64,000 nucleotides of DNA from VRUE01 sp050258095 (GTDB taxonomy: Bacteria; Actinomycetota; Thermoleophilia; Solirubrobacterales; 70-9), in the NCBI GenBank assembly GCA_050258095.1, contig JBLMYD010000010.1, positions 23,298 through 87,297 on the forward strand, written 5' to 3'. The notes beneath the pieces were generated by a model. That model saw only the letters and a list, made by a program, of their open reading frames with translations, was not told the origin of the DNA and did no database searches. The position numbers and the translations under genes are program-made. Positions 60,982 through 64,000 of this stretch are shown piece after piece (within the stretch, counting starts at the first letter, position 1; every line of letters begins with the position of its first letter).

Positions 60982-61386
60982 TCAGGCGCCCGTCCCGTTG
61001 CTGGAGACGGGCCAGAAGACGGCGATCGCGCCCTGCGAGCCGTGGGCCGTGAGGATCGGGAAGGCCGAGGCCTCGACGCGATGGCGGACGCCGTCGGCGG
61101 AGCTGATCTCGAAGTTGGCGTGGGCGGGGCGGCCGTTGCGCACGGCGACGACCAGGGGCAGCTCGTCGTAGGGGATCGGCTCGCCGCTCTCGTCGAAGGG
61201 GCCGAAGAGCGAGCCCCACTCGTCGGCGCCGACGCTTCCCAGCTCCTCGAAGCGCTTGCCGAGCAGGATTCCGGCGGCCTCGTTGTAGAAGACGAGGACG
61301 CCGCCCTCGTCGACCAGGAAGGCCGGGGTCGAGAGCGCAGACATCAAGTTGCGAGCCAGGATCAGCTCAAGCGGCTTCTGCGTCAC
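60982..61386 (-). CDS. single PAS-domain protein
   Basis: 134 residues. TPAFLVDEGGVLVFYNEAAG is the PAS core start; EPIPYDELPLVVAVRNGRPA and RHRVEASAFPIL complete a PAS/PAC fold with no attached output domain. It would sense a ligand, redox state or light and act through the partner MBL protein encoded 1 base downstream. Start codon at 61386 by frame limits. Confidence 0.83.
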   Translation of the reverse strand: MTQKPLELILARNLMSALSTPAFLVDEGGVLVFYNEAAGILLGKRFEELGSVGADEWGSLFGPFDESGEPIPYDELPLVVAVRNGRPAHANFEISSADGVRHRVEASAFPILTAHGSQGAIAVFWPVSSNGTGA

Positions 61387-61579
61387 GTTCGAATCTTAGA
61401 GATAGTTGGATTCAGCACAGGCAGGGCCCGACCTGAGGCACCGCGCCGAAGCGAGACGGATACCTTCGAACCCTGGCGTCACCAACTACGTGACATCCAT
61501 CACCTTGGCCGGACGCAAGCAAGGCGCCGACCTCGCCGCGACCGGCTCGGCCGCGGCGCTCTGTCGGACTGAGGCGCTC

Positions 61580-61723
61580 CTAGAGTTTGCCGATCTTGAA
61601 GATTTTCGTGCCGCAGTCCGGGCACACGCCCTGGATCGCGGGGCGACCGTTTTTCATCGTCACCTGCTTGGCGTCCTTGATCTCGACCTTCTTACGCTCC
61701 TTGACGCAGTAACCCTCGGGCAT
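61580..61723 (-). CDS. 47-residue DUF5679 zinc-ribbon protein
   Basis: Starts at ATG 61723 with AAAGGAG six bases upstream. The product begins MPEGYCVKERKKVEI and ends GVCPDCGTKIFKIGKL, with Cys6 plus the CPDC pair as possible zinc ligands. As I recall, DUF5679 proteins occur across actinobacteria, often near topoisomerase genes; function unknown. It lies alone between the PAS gene and the coiled-coil protein. The 193 bases after it hold no other gene. Confidence 0.8.
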   Translation of the reverse strand: MPEGYCVKERKKVEIKDAKQVTMKNGRPAIQGVCPDCGTKIFKIGKL

Positions 61724-61819
61724 CTGAGTCTCCTTTCACCGGGCTTGCCGGCAGAGCTCGCGCTCATGCGCGAGATCGAATTCGGGCGAATTTAACGTAG
61801 GTGGGGGACGGCCAGGCCA

Positions 61820-61843
61820 AGATCGTGCGAATTCGCACGATCT
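61820..61843. terminator. 24-bp perfect palindrome
   Basis: AGATCGTGCGAA followed directly by its reverse complement spans 61820-61843. The left end of the minus-strand coiled-coil gene (stop 61842-61844) overlaps its edge. It may form a transcription-end hairpin, or be a protein-binding site since a 24-bp palindrome has no natural loop. Confidence 0.5.
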
Positions 61844-62210
61844 ACTGCTTGGTCGAGTATTCGCCACTGCCGCCGGGAGCCCGGCTGCCGCTGCCCTTCG
61901 TGCCCTTCCCGGAGGCGCGTTCGAGGGCTTCGACTTTCGCCTGCAGCTGCCTGACCTGGATTTCGAGCGCCGTCGTGCCCGTGCCCGTGGGCGAGCGCGT
62001 TTCCAGTTCGGCGATCTTCGTCTCCAGGGCGCTCTCGACCGCCTGCAGCTCGCTCTTGCTCACCTGGTCGTTCTGGGCTTCGAGGGCGAGGTAGATCGCG
62101 GTGCCGGCGCCGCCGACGGCGATCGCGACCAGCACGAGGAAGATCCTCGTGCGCACGCCGAGTTGGCGCTCGACCTCTCCGATCCACGCTCGCAGCCCGT
62201 CCAACGACAT
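61842..62210 (-). CDS. membrane-anchored coiled-coil protein
   Basis: 122 residues from ATG 62210. A short cytoplasmic part is followed by one membrane helix (IFLVLVAIAVGGAGTAIYLAL), a coiled coil (QAVESALETKIAELE, later VRQLQAKVEALERA) and a flexible Gly/Ser/Lys tail. Role unknown. It may scaffold envelope proteins. It is divergent from the thiolase gene with about 70 bases between starts. Confidence 0.68.
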   Translation of the reverse strand: MSLDGLRAWIGEVERQLGVRTRIFLVLVAIAVGGAGTAIYLALEAQNDQVSKSELQAVESALETKIAELETRSPTGTGTTALEIQVRQLQAKVEALERASGKGTKGSGSRAPGGSGEYSTKQ

Positions 62211-62279
62211 CGCGACTAAGTTAATCCACTACCCTGCGGCGCGCACTTCCCGACCCCGCTCGCAAGGAGAGAACCCGAA

Positions 62280-63437
62280 ATGCCCGAGGCAGTAATCGTC
62301 GACACCGTCCGCACGCCGATCGGCCGTGCCTTCAAGGGCTCGCTGGCCCAGCTTCGCCCCGAGGAGACGACGGCGTACGTCGTCGACAAGCTGTTGGAGC
62401 GCAACCCGGAGGTCGACCCGGCCTCGGTCGAAGACCTCTTCTGCGGCTGCGGCATGCCGCAGGGCCTGCAGGCTTTCAACGTCGGCCGCATCGTCTCGCT
62501 GCTCTCCGAAAAGCTGCCGCAGGAGGTCAACGGGGTCACCGTCTCGCGCTACTGCTCCTCCAGCCTCGATGCGATCCGCCATGCCGGCAACGCGATCAAG
62601 GCCGGCGAGGGCGACGTCTACATCGCCGCCGGGGTCGAGTGGGTGAGCCGCTACAACGAGCGCACCGAGCCGGCCGGCGCCGACGACCGCAACCCGAACC
62701 TGATCGGCGAGAACGGCCAGCCCAACGCCTACATCGACATGGGCGTGACCGCCGTCAACGTCGCCGAGCGCTACGAGGTGAGCCGCGCCGACATGGACAA
62801 GTTCGCCCAGCGCTCGCAGGAACTGGCGGTCCGCTCGCAGGGGGACGGCTTCTTCGACCGCGAAATCGTCCCGGTCACCCTGCCCGACGGGACCGAGGTC
62901 GCCAAGGACGACGGCCCGCGCGCCTCCTCGACGCTGGAGAAGCTCGCCGAGCTGCCCGAGGCCTTCGGCGGCGGCGGCGTCACCGCCGGCAACTCCTGCC
63001 CGCTCAACGACGGCGCCGCCGCGGTGCTGCTGATGAGCGACAGCAAGGCAAAGGAGCTGGGCCTGACGCCACGCGCCCGCATCGTCACCGCCGCCACCTT
63101 CGGCAACGAGCCCGAGTACATGGGCGTCGCCCCGATCGGCGCGATCAAGAGGGTGCTGGAGCGGGCCGGGATGACGATCGACGACGTCGACACGGTCGAG
63201 CTCAACGAGGCCTTCGCCGCCCAGGTGATCCCGATCATGGACGAGTGCGACATCCCGCTCGAGAAGCTGAACACGCACGGCGGCGCGATCGCCCTCGGTC
63301 ACCCCTTCGGCATGACCGGCGCCCGCATCATGGGCACCCTGCTCAACGTGATGGAGACCGACGACCACCAGGTCGGGATCGAGACCATGTGCGTGGCCGG
63401 CGGCCAAGGCAAGGCCATGATCGTCGAACGCGTCTGA
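62280..63437 (+). CDS. acetyl-CoA C-acyltransferase (thiolase)
   Basis: 385 residues from ATG 62280 with an AAGGAGAG ribosome-binding site. Catalytic Cys92 is in VSRYCSSSLDA, the NEAF motif in VELNEAFAA, the His in GGAIALGHPFGMTGAR and the second Cys in MCVAGGQGKA. It cleaves 3-ketoacyl-CoA in beta-oxidation or condenses acetyl-CoA. The next gene, an enoyl-CoA hydratase, supports a beta-oxidation unit. It is followed by structured element copy B. Confidence 0.93.
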   Translation: MPEAVIVDTVRTPIGRAFKGSLAQLRPEETTAYVVDKLLERNPEVDPASVEDLFCGCGMPQGLQAFNVGRIVSLLSEKLPQEVNGVTVSRYCSSSLDAIRHAGNAIKAGEGDVYIAAGVEWVSRYNERTEPAGADDRNPNLIGENGQPNAYIDMGVTAVNVAERYEVSRADMDKFAQRSQELAVRSQGDGFFDREIVPVTLPDGTEVAKDDGPRASSTLEKLAELPEAFGGGGVTAGNSCPLNDGAAAVLLMSDSKAKELGLTPRARIVTAATFGNEPEYMGVAPIGAIKRVLERAGMTIDDVDTVELNEAFAAQVIPIMDECDIPLEKLNTHGGAIALGHPFGMTGARIMGTLLNVMETDDHQVGIETMCVAGGQGKAMIVERV

Positions 63438-63442
63438 CCCCC

Positions 63443-63495
63443 CCGCCGACGGGCCGATTTCCGTCGCTATGCGTCGGTTTTAGGCCCGTCGGCGG
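63443..63495. repeat. structured 3'-end element, copy B
   Basis: Perfect 11-bp arms (63443-63453 and 63485-63495) enclose a 31-base centre that is 28/31 identical to copy A at 48447-48477. It begins 6 bases after the thiolase stop and ends 13 bases before the next start in the same direction, so it would sit between two cistrons of one operon. Confidence 0.75.
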
Positions 63496-63507
63496 TAGTT
63501 TGCGGGT

Positions 63508-64000
63508 GTGGAGACGGTTACGTACGAGAGCGAGGGTCGGGTAGCTCGCATCACCCTGAACCGGCCGGAGCGGGGGAATGGGATCACGGCGCGGATGCCG
63601 GCGGAGATCGCTGCTTGCGTGGGGCGGGCGAATCTCGATCCGGCTGTGCACGTCATAGCTCTTGCCGGGAACGGAAGCGGGTTCTGTGGGGGATATGACC
63701 TGGTCGCCTCGGCGGAGGGGGAGATGGGCGAGCTCGGCGGGGTGGAGGCGCCGGCGGGCTCGCCGGTCGACCCGGCGACGATCGCCGCCAACCACGCGCC
63801 GGAGTCGAACTGGGACCCGGTCACCGACTTCCAGTTCATGTGGCGCAACGTGCGCGGCTTCATGAGCCTCTTCCACTCCGAGAAGCCGGTGCTCTGCAAG
63901 GTCCACGGCTACTGCGTCGCCGGCGGCACCGACATGGCGCTCTGCTCCGACCTTCTGGTGGTCGCCGCCGACGCCAAGATCGGCTACCCGCCGGCGCGCG
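63508..64000 (+). CDS. enoyl-CoA hydratase/isomerase, cut by window end
   Basis: The first 164 residues are present from GTG 63508. The crotonase fold begins VARITLNRPERGNGIT, with an oxyanion-hole strand in GFCGGYDL and a second one in GYCVAGGTDMAL. An insertion around GVEAPAGSPVDPAT separates the first oxyanion region from the second. It should hydrate enoyl-CoA in concert with the upstream thiolase. Catalytic Glu residues lie beyond the window. Confidence 0.85.
   Translation, partial: METVTYESEGRVARITLNRPERGNGITARMPAEIAACVGRANLDPAVHVIALAGNGSGFCGGYDLVASAEGEMGELGGVEAPAGSPVDPATIAANHAPESNWDPVTDFQFMWRNVRGFMSLFHSEKPVLCKVHGYCVAGGTDMALCSDLLVVAADAKIGYPPAR

Noticed and set aside
61406..61795. 130-codon plus-strand frame over the DUF5679 gene
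   Set aside because: It opposes a small gene with a strong ribosome-binding site and CxxC motif, and has no family character.

Overview
The window is a stretch of a very GC-rich bacterial chromosome. Start codons are a mix of ATG, GTG and a few TTG, genes are tightly packed, and many neighbours overlap as ATGA, GTGA or TGATG. Gene content points to Actinobacteria, most likely the class Thermoleophilia (Solirubrobacterales-like). The clearest hint is the YWAD-repeat secreted protein at 26145-27281, whose C-terminal Cys-containing immunoglobulin-like module I associate with that group. The placement is from memory of such families, not from a search.

Region 1 (1-15.4 kb) is a surface-glycan locus. 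It holds glycosyltransferases (184, 3280, 4553, 7596), three sulfotransferase-type proteins (1216, 5629, 8434), an O-antigen ligase/polymerase-like membrane protein with a C-terminal TPR-like tail (9396), a TIM-barrel glycosidase-like secreted protein (11910) and small secreted proteins. Two accessory genes sit inside it: an SDH-family Clp-fold protease with an apparent N-terminal frameshift (2184-3193) and a Fic protein behind a very AT-rich leader (6361-7599). A Baeyer-Villiger-type flavoprotein follows.

Region 2 (15.4-32 kb) mixes housekeeping genes with lower-GC accessory patches. The housekeeping genes include a cyclase, a 5'-3' exonuclease, CMD/SDR and SRPBCC proteins, glutamate decarboxylase, an ABC-2 exporter, an acyl-CoA carboxylase beta chain and glyoxalase I. 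The accessory patches hold a doubly frameshifted DUF3800 gene, an orphan membrane-anchored protein, a VapBC-type pair, and an ArsR regulator with a TTGCTCA operator cluster, a small lipoprotein and a tRNA-3'-end-like scrap.

Region 3 (32-39.6 kb) is one collinear, mostly overlapping run: PBP1A, a P2C (Na,K-ATPase-like) P-type ATPase, an ABC exporter pair and a site-2 protease. Region 4 (39.5-54 kb) has an XRE regulator, a DUF4160/DUF2442 pair, a TreT-like glycosyltransferase, a stress cluster (tandem Usp, phosphoribosyltransferase, NDH-2/SQR-like flavoprotein), a SpoU methyltransferase, an NlpC/P60 hydrolase, and a persulfide-dioxygenase/rhodanese fusion divergent from acetyl-CoA synthetase across an 8+8 palindrome.

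Region 5 (54-64 kb) carries a MarR-MFS operon, a nucleoside phosphorylase plus MTA-deaminase-like pair, a photolyase, a PAS / metallo-beta-lactamase / HD-hydrolase mini-operon, a tiny DUF5679 zinc-ribbon gene, a thiolase and the start of an enoyl-CoA hydratase cut by the window edge. No rRNA, complete tRNA, CRISPR array, transposase or integrase was seen.

The most unusual non-coding signal is a set of long hairpins. One 49-nt palindrome family occurs once between convergent genes and once inside a coding sequence. A separate 53-57-nt structured element occurs twice immediately after stop codons (28 of 31 central bases identical). Several other perfect 15-18-bp stems lie between genes.
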